64,000 nucleotides of DNA from contig JAQUIJ010000009.1 of the NCBI GenBank assembly GCA_028683385.1, forward strand, positions 202,039-266,038. The letters run 5' to 3'. This DNA is from Prolixibacteraceae bacterium (GTDB lineage Bacteria; Bacteroidota; Bacteroidia; Bacteroidales; Prolixibacteraceae). This document shows, one piece after another, positions 52,857 through 63,666 of this stretch (position 1 is its first letter; each line of letters begins with the position of its first letter). The position numbers were made by a program, and so were the translations under genes. The notes beneath the pieces are model-generated. The model did no database searches, was not told the DNA's origin, and saw nothing but the letters and a program-made list of their open reading frames with translations.

Positions 52857-53504
52857 TCAGTTTGGTTTAATGTCGTACAAGGCACGGCTGGTTTGTACAT
52901 CATTGTTTTCCTTTATTCTCGATGCGGCCAGTACCATCGTTTCTTTGTTGAAACTCCGGGAGAAGGTGTATTTATCCGTCATATCCTGATAAAGAATGTC
53001 AATCCGTTCCAGCCGCTCATCGTCTTTCATTTCCAGATTGCCATCAGTGGTCACCGCGATCAGTTCATTCAGGGTATTTTCACAGTCATCCAGCAGCCTG
53101 CCCAACACCCGCATGATATAGTCGAGTTCCTCCCCGTTGAATACACCACTTTTTCGCACCTGACGGCGGGTTTTGCTATACCCTTGTATAATTGTTACCT
53201 GCATCGCCATGATGTCGGCCACTTTCGCATATTGTTTAATTTTCGGGTTGACGCTTTTCAGGGAATTAAAATAATCGGTATGCAGGTTAAACTCCCCTCG
53301 CTTAAGCTCTCCAATAGTATTCAATCCCTCTTTTGCAATGGAATAACCCTTTTGCGCATAACCGATATACACCTGCAAGGCCGCAATCTGTTGGATCAGG
53401 TACTGCTTTTGCGTCTTTTTTTGCCGGAACCATTCGGCAAAAGTCTGTGCCTGCGTTGTTGTCGCAAACATTCCAAACAAGAATAGAATCAGTAATTTTT
53501 TCAT
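52857..53504 (-). CDS. TraI-like exported protein, second of three tandem paralogues
   Basis: A 215-residue exported helical protein (signal peptide 1-19, TTQAQ). The C-terminal part DDERLERIDILYQDMTDKY, FSRSFNKETMVLAASRIKENND, and a terminal LYDIK match the third copy closely and the first copy more loosely. It has a two-helix core with QVTIIQGYSKTRRQ. Only 10 bases separate it from the first copy. Its role is inferred from operon context. Confidence 0.75.
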   Translation of the reverse strand: MKKLLILFLFGMFATTTQAQTFAEWFRQKKTQKQYLIQQIAALQVYIGYAQKGYSIAKEGLNTIGELKRGEFNLHTDYFNSLKSVNPKIKQYAKVADIMAMQVTIIQGYSKTRRQVRKSGVFNGEELDYIMRVLGRLLDDCENTLNELIAVTTDGNLEMKDDERLERIDILYQDMTDKYTFSRSFNKETMVLAASRIKENNDVQTSRALYDIKPN

Positions 53505-53514
53505 GATCTCTATT

Positions 53515-54207
53515 TTAATTGGTTGGTAAACCGTATAACTTTTTCACTACGTCCACATCATTATTTTCCTTTGCCCGTTGCAGGCTGAGCATGATATTTT
53601 GTTTGTTAAACCGGGTCAGGTCGTAATAATTGGCATCTACATCGTCTGCTGCGGCATTTATAATTTCAAGTCTTTTGGCATCGCTCATTGTCGTGGTAAA
53701 CGACTTGACGACCAGGGAAATCTGGTCGAGATTTTTGGCACTCTCATCCAGTATGCCTGAATATACTTTTGCCATGTAACCCAGTTCGTCCGAAGTAAAA
53801 TATTTGTCTTGTTTGAACAGGTTCCATGCCCGTTGGTATTCCTCTACCAGCCTTACCTGTTTCTGGGAAATCTCCCGGATGCGCTGGTAATAGGAGATAA
53901 TGGATTTTACTTTTGCCAGTTCTTCGAAGTAGTCTTTATACAAGGTTTTCTGCCGCTCGGTCCAGTCAGAAATCTCATCCAGTTTCAGTTTGGAAAGGGT
54001 ATTCTCCAAGGTCTTCTGGGCGTTTTGCAGCCAGATGGTTTTGTTCTGCAATCGCTGTATTTTCAGGTCAACCGCTTTGATGACCTTTTTAACACCGGCT
54101 TTGATAATTTCCAGGATGGCTGCCGGTGTAGCATTTGACTGGCTTGCAGGCATAACGGTCAGGGAACAGCACAATACAATCGCTATGATTCTGATATACC
54201 GTTTCAT
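53515..54207 (-). CDS. TraI-like exported protein, first of three tandem paralogues
   Basis: A 230-residue exported protein (signal peptide about 1-26, SNATPA), all-helical, with long heptad-like stretches (residues about 35-140) such as LQRLQNK-type repeats and KLKLDEISDWTERQKTLYKDYF. The end, FNKQNIMLSLQRAKENNDVDVVKKLYGLPTN, aligns with the ends of the two downstream genes. This copy, next to traG, is the best match to canonical TraI in position. It may be the original gene, with the other two derived. Confidence 0.8.
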   Translation of the reverse strand: MKRYIRIIAIVLCCSLTVMPASQSNATPAAILEIIKAGVKKVIKAVDLKIQRLQNKTIWLQNAQKTLENTLSKLKLDEISDWTERQKTLYKDYFEELAKVKSIISYYQRIREISQKQVRLVEEYQRAWNLFKQDKYFTSDELGYMAKVYSGILDESAKNLDQISLVVKSFTTTMSDAKRLEIINAAADDVDANYYDLTRFNKQNIMLSLQRAKENNDVDVVKKLYGLPTN

Positions 54208-54212
54208 AAGCT

Positions 54213-56696
54213 TTATTTTTTAGGGTTTTTACTTTTCATGTCATTAGCCAATGCAGCGATGCCTTTTTGTATGTCACCACCAAACCTTGCGGCATACGCC
54301 TGCACTTTTACTTTTTCCGTTTCTTCAGTTGTATAGGCCAGGTATTCTTCCAGGCTAACTTCTGTTCGGTACACTTTCGACATTATTCCTCCAAGTGAGA
54401 TGAATACTTCCTTATATTTTTTAGAGGGATCATTGGCCTTGTTCACAGATAGTACCAGTGCCTTCTCTTTCTCAGTCAGCCCAAGCAACTCCTGTATCTG
54501 GTCGAATTTATTCTGGTATTTGGATTGGTCAAGGAGTATTTTACAGTCGCTGTTATTGATAATGGCCTGCTTGACTACAGGTGAAGAGATGATGTCTTCC
54601 ACTTCCTGCGTGACGACAATGGCCTCCCCGAAGAACTTACGCACCGTTTTAAACAGGTATTTGATGTATTCCGCAAAGCCCTCCTTCATCAGTGCTTTCC
54701 AGGCCTCTTCAATCAAAATCATCTTCCGAATCCCCTTCATCTTGCGCATCTTATTGATGAAAACCTCCATGATAATGATGGTCACAACCGGGAATAAAAT
54801 GGGATGATTTTTGATATTGTCCAGCTCGAAAACAATGAACCGTTCTTGTAAAAGGTCCAGGTTTTCCTTGGCGTTGAGCAGGTAGTCAAATTCACCGCCC
54901 TTATAGTAGGGACGAAGTACATACAGAAAGTTGTTTATATCAAAGTCCCTGTCCTTTACATTGTCGGACTCCAGCACGGCTACATACACATCTTTCAGAA
55001 AATCATAAAAGGTGTCAAAGCAGGGGAACATATCTGAATGAGTGTCCAGGTAATTAAAGTATCCGCTGATGGCATTGGACAAAGCCACATATTCGCTTCG
55101 CTTAAACTCCTCGTTGTCTTTTTTCCAGAGTGCCAGCAGCATAGTTTTGATGCTTTCTTTTTTCTCTGTATCCAGCGAATCTCCTTCCCCTATAAAAAAC
55201 GGGTTGAATCGGATAGGCTTTTCTTCTGTATAGGTGAAGTAATATCCGTTCACCATATCGCATAACCCTTTATAGCTATGCCCGACATCTACCAGTACTA
55301 TATGAGTACCCTGCTCGTAATAGCTGCGCACCATGTGGTTGGTGAAAAAAGATTTACCGCTACCACTTGGCCCAAGAATGAATTTATTGCGGTTGGTGCA
55401 GATACCCATTTTCATTGGCTCATCACTGATGTCCACATGCACCGGCTTTCCGGTCAGGCGGTCGCCCATCCGGATACCCACAGGGCTGAGTGAAGAACGG
55501 TAGCCTGTTTCCATGTTCAGAAAACAGGTCGCCTGCTCGGCAAACGTATCAAAGGTGTCATTCATCGGGAAATCAGCCGCATTGCCCGGGATGCCTGCCC
55601 AGAAGATCTGCGCGGCCCCTGCGGTTTCCTGTTTGGCCACAGCATCCATCTGCGCCAGTGCAGAGGATACCTTATTTTTTAAGTCTTTCAATTCTCCTTT
55701 ATCTCTGGTCCATACCAGCACGTTAAAGTGTGATTTGACGGGCAGGCGTTGCTGACTGATGGCTTCATTTAGAAAATCATTCGTTGAATCCCGTGCAATC
55801 ATATTCTCCCTGCTATAAGCGGAAAGGGATTGCAACCGGAGTCGTTTGCTTTCCAGTTTGCGCATGGTCTGCTGTGCATCCTCCAGGAAGATGTATTGGT
55901 TGTAGATGTGGTTGCAGGAAAGCAATTGCCCCAAGGTGCTGGCAAAGCCGATGCTGAACTTGGTCTTGTCGGTAGAATAGCAGTCATAATTGATACGTGA
56001 ACCGCATAGGGCTGGCAGATCGGCCGCATCGCCCAGCGTATAGAGCTGGCAATATTGATCACCGATGCGCATGTCGCCTCCCAGCTCCATATCCTTAAAT
56101 ATCATTGCGGAATCTTTTTCATACAGGTGACAGTACCGTTCTATCAGCCCGGCCTTTCGGCTCTGGCTCATCAGATCAGCCTCTTTTAGACGAGTCAACC
56201 TGACAAATCCACTGTCTTCAAGTATGCGTTTAAATTGTCCTGCGCAGTCCAAGAAATCTTGTAGTAACTGAGGTTTCAATGTTTCTTCCGGTACAATCGA
56301 TTTTCTGAGCAGGTTTGAAAACAGCGAACTGGATGGTTTCCTGCCTGCCGGTTTTTTTGTCAGAAGGATGTAACAGGTATGTTCCAGAAAGGGGCGCTCA
56401 TTGAAAAAACGTTCACTGCTTCGTGTCAGGAAACTGGTGTCCTCTTTGGTAAAATCAGGCTGGTGTTTGCTGTCAATAAACCAGTCCTGTTTATGGAACA
56501 CACTGAATCTGGGCAGTATTTTAATGGCCTTCACCCAGGTCTGGTGAAAAGCTTCATATTCCTGATCAGATAAGGTGAATATCTCAGGCAGCTCCGCCCG
56601 AAACACGATGGTCACATCGCCCTGCCCGGACAGAATACAATCATGCTCTACGCCCATAATGGGTAAAATATCATCCAACAACTTTTCCATACTCAC
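54213..56696 (-). CDS. traG: Conjugative transposon ATPase TraG (VirB4-like)
   Basis: An 827-residue cytoplasmic/inner-membrane ATPase that energises assembly and DNA transfer. N-terminal TraG signatures are LPIMGVEHDCILSGQGDVTIVF; the ATPase has Walker A ILGPSGSGKSFFTNH (residues about 437-451) and Walker B MILIEEAWKAL near residue 660, followed by VTQEVEDI. Its C-terminal TraG domain and length are normal for the Bacteroidota group. The stop lies 5 bases before the first traI-like start. Confidence 0.96.
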   Translation of the reverse strand: MSMEKLLDDILPIMGVEHDCILSGQGDVTIVFRAELPEIFTLSDQEYEAFHQTWVKAIKILPRFSVFHKQDWFIDSKHQPDFTKEDTSFLTRSSERFFNERPFLEHTCYILLTKKPAGRKPSSSLFSNLLRKSIVPEETLKPQLLQDFLDCAGQFKRILEDSGFVRLTRLKEADLMSQSRKAGLIERYCHLYEKDSAMIFKDMELGGDMRIGDQYCQLYTLGDAADLPALCGSRINYDCYSTDKTKFSIGFASTLGQLLSCNHIYNQYIFLEDAQQTMRKLESKRLRLQSLSAYSRENMIARDSTNDFLNEAISQQRLPVKSHFNVLVWTRDKGELKDLKNKVSSALAQMDAVAKQETAGAAQIFWAGIPGNAADFPMNDTFDTFAEQATCFLNMETGYRSSLSPVGIRMGDRLTGKPVHVDISDEPMKMGICTNRNKFILGPSGSGKSFFTNHMVRSYYEQGTHIVLVDVGHSYKGLCDMVNGYYFTYTEEKPIRFNPFFIGEGDSLDTEKKESIKTMLLALWKKDNEEFKRSEYVALSNAISGYFNYLDTHSDMFPCFDTFYDFLKDVYVAVLESDNVKDRDFDINNFLYVLRPYYKGGEFDYLLNAKENLDLLQERFIVFELDNIKNHPILFPVVTIIIMEVFINKMRKMKGIRKMILIEEAWKALMKEGFAEYIKYLFKTVRKFFGEAIVVTQEVEDIISSPVVKQAIINNSDCKILLDQSKYQNKFDQIQELLGLTEKEKALVLSVNKANDPSKKYKEVFISLGGIMSKVYRTEVSLEEYLAYTTEETEKVKVQAYAARFGGDIQKGIAALANDMKSKNPKK

Positions 56697-56742
56697 TTTT
56701 TTACCTTGTTAAATTTTTATTCATAAGGAATTCTCCGCCTCT

Positions 56743-57060
56743 TTATCTCTTTTGCAGGAAAACCTTCCTGCTGTAGGTTTTGATGACTTTAGGAACCTGC
56801 CGTCTGGCAATGGCTTTCATCAGACCATGTTCCCCGTATTTGCCGCTCATGCCGTAGATCTTCACCACCAGCACTGTTCCGGCAACCAGGATAATTCCGA
56901 TACAGATCAGGGAGGGGATGCCGATGATGTACATGACGGCAAACAGGATGAGCAAGGCAACCACACCGCCGCCCAGGTACCAGATGTACTGAGCCCTCAA
57001 CCCCTTGAACTCGATGCTCCTGTTAATGCCTTTGTTGATTTGATATACACTGTTTGCCAT
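56743..57060 (-). CDS. traF: Conjugative transposon protein TraF (DUF4133)
   Basis: A 105-residue inner-membrane protein with two membrane segments (about 30-75) after YQINKGINRSIEFKGLRAQY, the DUF4133 signature, and a basic C terminus (KVIKTYSRKVFLQKR). The start is the ATG at 57058-57060; an in-frame extension upstream overlaps the helicase gene and is not family-like. VirB3-like position, adjacent to traG. It starts 19 bases after the methylase-helicase stop. Confidence 0.93.
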   Translation of the reverse strand: MANSVYQINKGINRSIEFKGLRAQYIWYLGGGVVALLILFAVMYIIGIPSLICIGIILVAGTVLVVKIYGMSGKYGEHGLMKAIARRQVPKVIKTYSRKVFLQKR

Positions 57061-57079
57061 AACTGTATTTTTATTGGGT

Positions 57080-60000
57080 TTATAATCGCATCCTGCTGCG
57101 TTGTATCCGTTGTTCGTCCACTGCCGGGTTATGTAGCGGTACGATCCCATTATCAGGTAATTTATTGCCGTTTACTTTGGTAAGAGTGGCTTGCATCGCT
57201 TCATCCGGAACCATTTTTATAACTGGCACTGTAGCATCATGCTCCAGCTTTTGACCGAGTGGGTTGTTTTGTTTCAACAGGTTCTCCTGAATCTTTATGG
57301 TGATTTCCCGTTCCAGTCTGGACAGTTCGCTTTTCATCTGTTGCAATTCCGCTTCTTTCCCGAAAGATTTAGTTGTGAGCTGCGCTATCATTGGAATTTC
57401 TTTTTCCAATTCCAGTAAGCTCTTTTGGTATTTTTCTTTCAGGCTATCCACCCGGTCAATGGCATTCAGGAAATGACGTGCCGCCAGTTTGTGATTATCG
57501 ACATTCGGTGTTCCATTGGTATAAGTGTATTTGATGCCATCCGGTGAACGTTGGGCATAGAAGCTGTTTGAATACCGGTATTCAAACAAACCCTTTTCTT
57601 CATAAGACTCCCGCTGTCTGCGGATGTACAGCTCAAAACCGTAAAGCATACCTATTTTCTGTTCTTCCGGCTTACCTTCTTCCGGCTTCCATGTTTTGTA
57701 CAGCCTGATCAGGTGTTCTCCTGTATCTTCGGCATCTTTTCCATTAAAACCATTCAACACAATAGGATTGGACTTTGTACCGTCCTTCTCCAATTGCAAC
57801 CTGCTTTTGTACCAGTTATCATCGCCAGTCAGTTTCTCCAGCGTTTTTACTGTAGCTGTCTTTTCCTTTTGAAGTTCTTCCAACTGGATTTTGGAACGGG
57901 ATACTTCCTTAAAATGTGCCTTTCTCAGGCTTTCCATCACTGCAATTTTCTTTTCCAGTTTTGATTTTTCCAGAAGTGTTGTATCACCTGAAAGCACGGC
58001 GATGTATTCAGAAAAATTCATCCCGCTTTTTTCATCTGCCGAACCTTCATCGATGCTGCGCATGCTAAGTTCACAGTTTTTCATCTGGCTGATAAATGTC
58101 TGTTTGTTCTTCAGCAGGTTGAATTTGTAGTTGTCCAGAGATTGTTCCACTGCATAGATGTAATTATGCACTTTGTTGTAGTATTGCTGTTTCGCTAGTA
58201 CATTGCCTTGTCTGGCTCCGCGCCCGTTGCGTTGTTCCAGTTCCGACGGCTTCCAGGGTATATCTAAATGGTGCATGGCAATCACCCGTTGCTGTACGTT
58301 CAGTCCGGTACCGGCTTTCTCTGTACTGCCAATCAAGATCCGGATTTCTCCGGCATTCATTTTCCTGAACAGTTCGGGTTTTTGTTTATCTGTCCAATCG
58401 TGGATAAACGAGATGGTATGACGAGGAATGTTAAAATCCTGAATTAGCTTTTCTTTTAGGGCATCATAGAGATTAAAATCGTCAGGCTTAGGCGTACCAA
58501 TATCAGAAAAGACGATTTGTGTTCCCCTGTGGCCGTGACTATAGTGGAACAGTTCCGCTACTTTTCGCGCACAGACGTTAACCTTGTTGTCAGGATGATC
58601 GCTGTATTTCCACGGATCAACTAAGCGCATATCTGCCGACATTTTTTTTGCGTAGTTGGTTGCAATCAGCATCCGCCCTTTGTCTTCGTCTTCACTTAGT
58701 TTTCCACGGCCAATGAGTGTGCCGTCGCCTGTTTTAGCGAATTGCATCAGGTTTCTGATGAACTCGCTTTGTTCCGGTGTGGGTTTGATGTTGACCAGCG
58801 TTTCATTGATTTCCGGTTTGTCCAGACGGATGTGTCTTGATGTTTTGTAATCAGTGACTTCATTGTAAAACAAGGCCAATTCGGGTACCTTGATAAAATG
58901 ACGGAAACGTTCTTTGGCAATAATCTCATTGGTAACCGAGAATTCAAAATCAGTGGTTTTGCGAGCGAACACCGCGGCCCAGCCGTCAAAGTTTTCGATA
59001 TGCTGCCGCTCCATTTCCTTTGGCCGGAGATATTTGAACAACAGGTACATTTCCGTCAGGCTGTTGGAGATGGGCGTGCCGGATAAAAAGGTAACGCACA
59101 GGTCAGCATTGAACTTTTCCTGTAAGGTGCGCACTGCAAAAAGCATGTTGAGCGCTTTCTGGCTTCCTTCCATATTGCCAAGCCCTGCCACCCGGTTGTG
59201 CCGGGTAGTAAAGGTCAGGTTCTTGAATTTATGTGCTTCATCCACAAACAGGTGGTCAACGCCCATTTCCTTAAAGTTGATGCCTGCATCTTTCTTCTCT
59301 TCGATGTTTTTCAGTACTCCCTTTAATTGGCCTTCCAGATTGTTTTTGCGTATCTCCAGCCCTTTCAACATCCGTTTGGAAATTTCGCCACCCAGATCTT
59401 TCAGAGTTTCCAAATCCCTTTCCACGTTGTCCAGTTCTGCCTGGAATATCTCTTTCTGTATTTCCGGTGATTGGGGTATTTTACCAAACTGATCATGGGT
59501 CAGGATGATGCAGTCCCAGTTGTTGTTTTTGATTTCATGGAACAGGCGCAAGCGTTTAGCCGGGGTAAAATCATTCTCCCCCGGGGCCAGGATACGGGCA
59601 AGAGGATAGGCTTTGTGGTACGTTTCGGTAATCTGGTTCACATTAGCCTTCAGCGCCAGGATCATAGGTTTATGTACGATGCCCAGCCTCTTCATTTCAG
59701 TAGCGGCAATAATCATAGTGAGTGTCTTTCCCAGCCCTACTTCGTGGTCAATCAGGGCGCCACGGTTCTGCACGATACGCCATGCCGCATTTCTTTGAGA
59801 GGTGTACAGCTCCTCGATGCCCAAGGCCTTTTTGTCCAACCCTGGAAAGCTTTGGTGGCTGCCATCATATTCCCGTAGCACGTAGCAATTAAAGGTTTGG
59901 TTATATAGGCTTTCCAAACGCTTTTTATCGCTGTCAGGTAGCTCCCGTAACCAGTCCGTGAACCCGTTGCGTATGTTCTCAATCTTCTGGTGAGCAAGCT

Positions 60001-62665
60001 GTATCGCTTCATTGTCGGGCACACGGATGGGTTTGTCGTCCGGCCCAGTTACCTCATAGGTAAAAAAGGACGTGGTGTTTTCCAGTGCATGTTCCAGCAT
60101 GGTATAACCATAAGTTGTCCTTCCGCTTTTGGATGTAACGGCATACTCCCTGTCAATTTTGGCATTATGGCCGTAGGTATTGACTTTGAACGTATCAAGG
60201 GATGTAAAATAATTGATGCTGGTATCCTGTTCAAACAACTGTTTGGCGAACCGCTCATAATAATGAATAGGAATCCATCGTTCGCCCAGGTTGAAGTCCA
60301 GCAACTCAAAAGGTATGTTTTCGGGTTGTACTTTTTTTATTGCTTCAAGGCTCCTTTGGTATTGTGGGTTTTCTGAATTATCCTTTAGTAATTCTTCGGC
60401 TTGTTGTAATTTCTCTACCACGTTGCCGCTTAAATACTTATCGGCTGTTTCCCACGTATCTGACAATGGGTTAAGGTAGATATGGTTGCCCAACCTGCTG
60501 ATCAGTTCTTTTTCCGTCAGTCCGGTGGCCCCTTCCATGTAACTCAAATCCACCCGGCCTTTCTCATTCAGGCTGCGGGTAAGGGCATCCAGCGGGTTAT
60601 CGGTGATAAATCGTTCCTTTTGCCGGGCAACTGATTTCACGAGAATGTCGGCTTTGACGAACTGAGAATCTTCTTTCCGTTCCAGGGAAGAAAGGATCGT
60701 AAAGCCAAAAGCCACATCATTGATGATGCGTTTATTGTTGGCGGGGCTGTTTAGAAAACCATATTGTGCGACAAAGCTATCGTAGCGCTGATTCAGGGAT
60801 ATGCGTTCTTTTTCATCCAGGACTACGCCTGACAACTCCTTTGCTGACAGTTCCAGGTAACTGTCGCGTAATCCGGTGTAGCTTTGGTAGAATGTAAGGT
60901 CACCCTGTAGGTGCAAAGGCTGGAACGCAGACTGCTTAAATTCTGCATCTACATTATTGAGGATACCAACCTGGCCCTGATGCACCACCAATGTACCTTC
61001 TTTATAAAATGGTTTCAGTTCAGGGGTTGCCTGTATGAACTGGATGCCACTTCCTAATCCAAAAGCCTGTTCCAAACTTTTATCTCCTTCATAGATATAA
61101 GAATGTCCGTATTGCTGTAACTGTCTGGAAAGTATTGCCAGTTCATGGCCTAACAAGTTTGCGTTCATCCAGTTGGCAGAAAACTGTACTTCCTTTACAT
61201 TGGAATACAACTTGTATAAATACCGGTTGGCTTTTCCCTGTTTGGCCGTTAACAGGACTATGCTTTCATGTGCAGGGTTATCACTGGTCTTTACCGTGCT
61301 GATCAGGCGAACCGTTTGCTTCTGTATGACTGATTTATCCAGATCGTTAAGATAATCCATTGCCCGGCTGATGCTTTCTGCCGGGGCAGTATCAAACAAG
61401 CCCAATTGTACAGGTACGGATACTGTCTTGCTTTCCGGTATAGGCAAATAGGAAAGGATTTGCTTTTGTGGTTCCGGCTCATGTACGGCTGTCTTCATTT
61501 GTGCATGGCGAAACAGGTTTTCGCCAAAACGCTCCCTGATCCCTTCCCTGATTGTTGCCGCCAGTTTTTCTTCAATACCGTTTATGTCTCCATGCTGCCA
61601 CACGCTTTGGTTGGCATGTCCATATTGGTTTCTCCCGGATTTGAGTTCATCTCCGATGACCAGTTCCGGATGTCGGTGGATGAACCTATTGAGATGGAAC
61701 TGTCCGAATTCGTTTTCCTGTTGTACGGTATTCAACAACTCATTTTCTTCATTGGTAATTCCCGCTTTGTTTCCATTCTTCTGTACGATCAGTAAATGGT
61801 TAGGAGCTTCGGTGTTGCCCGTTTCTTTCATCAGGTTATCAGGCATGACCGACAAACTGATAAAATCAGCACGGTCAAATAGGTATTCCCTTGCCGCACA
61901 GTTGGAAGGACTGTTTAGAAAAGCATCGGTCGTAATATAGGCCATCAAACCGCCGTCAGCAATCTTGTCCAGCCCTTTTGCAAAAAAGTAATTGTGAATT
62001 TTCCCGGAAAGTTCCTTATCCGGAAAAGCTTCATCATAAACCGAAAAGTTTCCAAAAGGAATATTGCTTACAACAAGATCATATTGCCCGTTATCGGTAA
62101 CCGGTGTTTCTTCCAGTCCGGCAATATGCGTCATAACCTTTATAGAAAGGCTGCCGTTTAGCGCTGAAAGCACCAGTCCCGTTAGTCTATCTTTTTCCAC
62201 CGACGTAACCTGTTCCAGTCCGGGAAATGCTTTTTCTGCTTCCGTGATGAACACACCCGAACCTGCCGAGGGTTCATAGATCCGTTTCGGTTCTATGCCT
62301 TGTTCTTTCAGGATAGAGTAAAGGGTGCGAGGAACAATGTCTGGTGTGTAAAAAGCGGTCAGGACACTATTCTTTACCGACTGAACCGCTTCCCTGTATT
62401 GCTTTTGGTCAAGGTGATTTTGCAATAGTTCATGCAGTTCCAAGATACCTGGGAACAACCTCAGATCAATGTCTGTTGCACCCAACTTTACCCAGTCCTC
62501 TTGGGTTGTTGGGGGATATAATACCGCCTTTATTCCGCCGAAGCCGGAATACTTTTGCAGCGTTGCAATATCGGTTGCAGAAATTCGGGATTTCTTATCC
62601 CATTGCAATGCAATCTGGATAGCAGAAATATTATCGTTTAATTTTTGAAAAGCATTATAAGCCAT
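57080..62665 (-). CDS. Giant methylase-helicase protein (SNF2-type, DarB-like)
   Basis: An 1861-residue cytoplasmic protein. Residues about 95-300 form an N6-adenine-type methyltransferase: EPSAGSG (131-137, SAM-binding) and NIPFGN (201-206, the target-base motif, NPPF in most enzymes). The middle has no recognised domain. An SF2/SNF2 helicase follows: EVGLGKT near 977, DEAH near 1142, and RNGRGARQG near 1482. The C terminus is coiled-coil. Similar proteins occur in Bacteroidota conjugative elements and in phage P1 (DarB, antirestriction). It probably protects or processes the transferring DNA; direct evidence is lacking. It lies between traE and traF, which are usually adjacent. Confidence 0.88.
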   Translation of the reverse strand: MAYNAFQKLNDNISAIQIALQWDKKSRISATDIATLQKYSGFGGIKAVLYPPTTQEDWVKLGATDIDLRLFPGILELHELLQNHLDQKQYREAVQSVKNSVLTAFYTPDIVPRTLYSILKEQGIEPKRIYEPSAGSGVFITEAEKAFPGLEQVTSVEKDRLTGLVLSALNGSLSIKVMTHIAGLEETPVTDNGQYDLVVSNIPFGNFSVYDEAFPDKELSGKIHNYFFAKGLDKIADGGLMAYITTDAFLNSPSNCAAREYLFDRADFISLSVMPDNLMKETGNTEAPNHLLIVQKNGNKAGITNEENELLNTVQQENEFGQFHLNRFIHRHPELVIGDELKSGRNQYGHANQSVWQHGDINGIEEKLAATIREGIRERFGENLFRHAQMKTAVHEPEPQKQILSYLPIPESKTVSVPVQLGLFDTAPAESISRAMDYLNDLDKSVIQKQTVRLISTVKTSDNPAHESIVLLTAKQGKANRYLYKLYSNVKEVQFSANWMNANLLGHELAILSRQLQQYGHSYIYEGDKSLEQAFGLGSGIQFIQATPELKPFYKEGTLVVHQGQVGILNNVDAEFKQSAFQPLHLQGDLTFYQSYTGLRDSYLELSAKELSGVVLDEKERISLNQRYDSFVAQYGFLNSPANNKRIINDVAFGFTILSSLERKEDSQFVKADILVKSVARQKERFITDNPLDALTRSLNEKGRVDLSYMEGATGLTEKELISRLGNHIYLNPLSDTWETADKYLSGNVVEKLQQAEELLKDNSENPQYQRSLEAIKKVQPENIPFELLDFNLGERWIPIHYYERFAKQLFEQDTSINYFTSLDTFKVNTYGHNAKIDREYAVTSKSGRTTYGYTMLEHALENTTSFFTYEVTGPDDKPIRVPDNEAIQLAHQKIENIRNGFTDWLRELPDSDKKRLESLYNQTFNCYVLREYDGSHQSFPGLDKKALGIEELYTSQRNAAWRIVQNRGALIDHEVGLGKTLTMIIAATEMKRLGIVHKPMILALKANVNQITETYHKAYPLARILAPGENDFTPAKRLRLFHEIKNNNWDCIILTHDQFGKIPQSPEIQKEIFQAELDNVERDLETLKDLGGEISKRMLKGLEIRKNNLEGQLKGVLKNIEEKKDAGINFKEMGVDHLFVDEAHKFKNLTFTTRHNRVAGLGNMEGSQKALNMLFAVRTLQEKFNADLCVTFLSGTPISNSLTEMYLLFKYLRPKEMERQHIENFDGWAAVFARKTTDFEFSVTNEIIAKERFRHFIKVPELALFYNEVTDYKTSRHIRLDKPEINETLVNIKPTPEQSEFIRNLMQFAKTGDGTLIGRGKLSEDEDKGRMLIATNYAKKMSADMRLVDPWKYSDHPDNKVNVCARKVAELFHYSHGHRGTQIVFSDIGTPKPDDFNLYDALKEKLIQDFNIPRHTISFIHDWTDKQKPELFRKMNAGEIRILIGSTEKAGTGLNVQQRVIAMHHLDIPWKPSELEQRNGRGARQGNVLAKQQYYNKVHNYIYAVEQSLDNYKFNLLKNKQTFISQMKNCELSMRSIDEGSADEKSGMNFSEYIAVLSGDTTLLEKSKLEKKIAVMESLRKAHFKEVSRSKIQLEELQKEKTATVKTLEKLTGDDNWYKSRLQLEKDGTKSNPIVLNGFNGKDAEDTGEHLIRLYKTWKPEEGKPEEQKIGMLYGFELYIRRQRESYEEKGLFEYRYSNSFYAQRSPDGIKYTYTNGTPNVDNHKLAARHFLNAIDRVDSLKEKYQKSLLELEKEIPMIAQLTTKSFGKEAELQQMKSELSRLEREITIKIQENLLKQNNPLGQKLEHDATVPVIKMVPDEAMQATLTKVNGNKLPDNGIVPLHNPAVDEQRIQRSRMRL

Positions 62666-62743
62666 ACCTCACGTTTTCAATCCACACCAATGCTTTTGAT
62701 TTCTTTAAATCCGACATCCGAAAGATTAGGATGCTGGTTACTT

Positions 62744-63178
62744 TCACTTGCTTTCCATGTATTGCCTGATTGTACCGGCAATCGCATAGCGAAGCATTCT
62801 GTCCTGTTCGTTATCTTGCATAAATCCCAATGTTTCAAATACCGTTTCACTTTCGGTGATCAGGTTGATGATCTCGTAAGTGAGCAAACCGGATTCTTTA
62901 ATGCGCAGAAAATCCAGCTCAAACTCCTCTTCCAGAACGCCACGGATATAATTGAACTTAGAGGGACGGAGATCTTTCGTCAGCTCTGCCATGCACAGTT
63001 CTTCAATGATGTATCCAGGTTTGTTTTCCGCCAGTAGCTGTGATATTAGAGGCTGTATATTAAATACTTTCTGCTCCAGATAGTCTGTTAGTGAAAAATC
63101 CTGCTGCAAATTCATCATCAAATCCGGATTGTTGTGGACGATATACGTCCACAACTTTTCTTTCAGCATCTCTTGCAT
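62744..63178 (-). CDS. Small element protein of unknown function
   Basis: A 144-residue, acidic, soluble, mostly helical protein (MQEMLKEKLWTYIVHNNPDL, then KFNYIRGVLEEEFELDFLRI and a terminal RYAIAGTIRQYMESK). I do not recognise the family with confidence. I set the start at 63178 because 22 upstream residues would overlap traE and are Cys-rich and unlike the rest. It lies 11 bases after traE and 78 bases before the methylase-helicase, so it is probably co-transcribed and may act with it. Confidence 0.7.
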   Translation of the reverse strand: MQEMLKEKLWTYIVHNNPDLMMNLQQDFSLTDYLEQKVFNIQPLISQLLAENKPGYIIEELCMAELTKDLRPSKFNYIRGVLEEEFELDFLRIKESGLLTYEIINLITESETVFETLGFMQDNEQDRMLRYAIAGTIRQYMESK

Positions 63179-63189
63179 AACTCCCGATT

Positions 63190-63528
63190 TTAAACACCAA
63201 AAAAGGATTTGATAACAGTGGCAACAACCACTAAAAAAACACAACTACCGAACCATGCAGCAGCTACCTTTCCGGTATCCTGATCACCTGCATTCCATTT
63301 CTGATAGACTTTAACTGCCCCGATCAATCCAACGAGTGCACCTACGGCATACATCAGTTGGGTGCCTGCGTCAAAGTAGCTGCGCACTTGCTGGTTGGCC
63401 TCATTTATTCCGGCAATACCATCTTGGGCGAATGCCGCAAAATGAAATGCCGTTAATACCATCGTTGAAACAAAAACTGCTAATTGTTTAAAATTTGACT
63501 TTCTTAATCTCCATCTGCACATTTTCAT
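63190..63528 (-). CDS. traE: Conjugative transposon protein TraE (DUF4134)
   Basis: A 112-residue small membrane protein with a signal-like N terminus (1-36) and two membrane segments, plus the signature blocks INEANQQVRSYFDAGTQLMYAVGALVGLIGAVKVYQKW and AAWFGSCVFLVVVATVIKSFFG. DUF4134 proteins are VirB2/pilin-like by position and size. First gene of the visible tra run after the structured leader at 63576-63655. Confidence 0.92.
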   Translation of the reverse strand: MKMCRWRLRKSNFKQLAVFVSTMVLTAFHFAAFAQDGIAGINEANQQVRSYFDAGTQLMYAVGALVGLIGAVKVYQKWNAGDQDTGKVAAAWFGSCVFLVVVATVIKSFFGV

Positions 63529-63575
63529 AACACTCGTTTTTTAAAGTTTGAAATCAATTAAAATGAAATAAAAGA

Positions 63576-63655
63576 GGAGAGGCTTCGCCGTCAACATACC
63601 CGCTAATCATGCACACTTGCCATACCGCACCGGGACGGACGGGGAAGCCCTCTCC
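63576..63655 (-). promoter_or_regulatory. Long hairpin in the traE leader
   Basis: GGAGAGG-CTTCGCCGTC (63576-63592) pairs with GACGGGGAAG-C-CCTCTCC (63639-63655), about 17 bp with one mismatch and one bulge. The loop is about 46 bases. On the minus strand it ends in CCTCTCCTCTTTTATTT, a possible terminator tail, before traE. It lies between the truncated upstream gene and traE, so it could be an attenuator, a terminator or a small RNA. Confidence 0.7.
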
Positions 63656-63666
63656 GCTAAGGGCTG

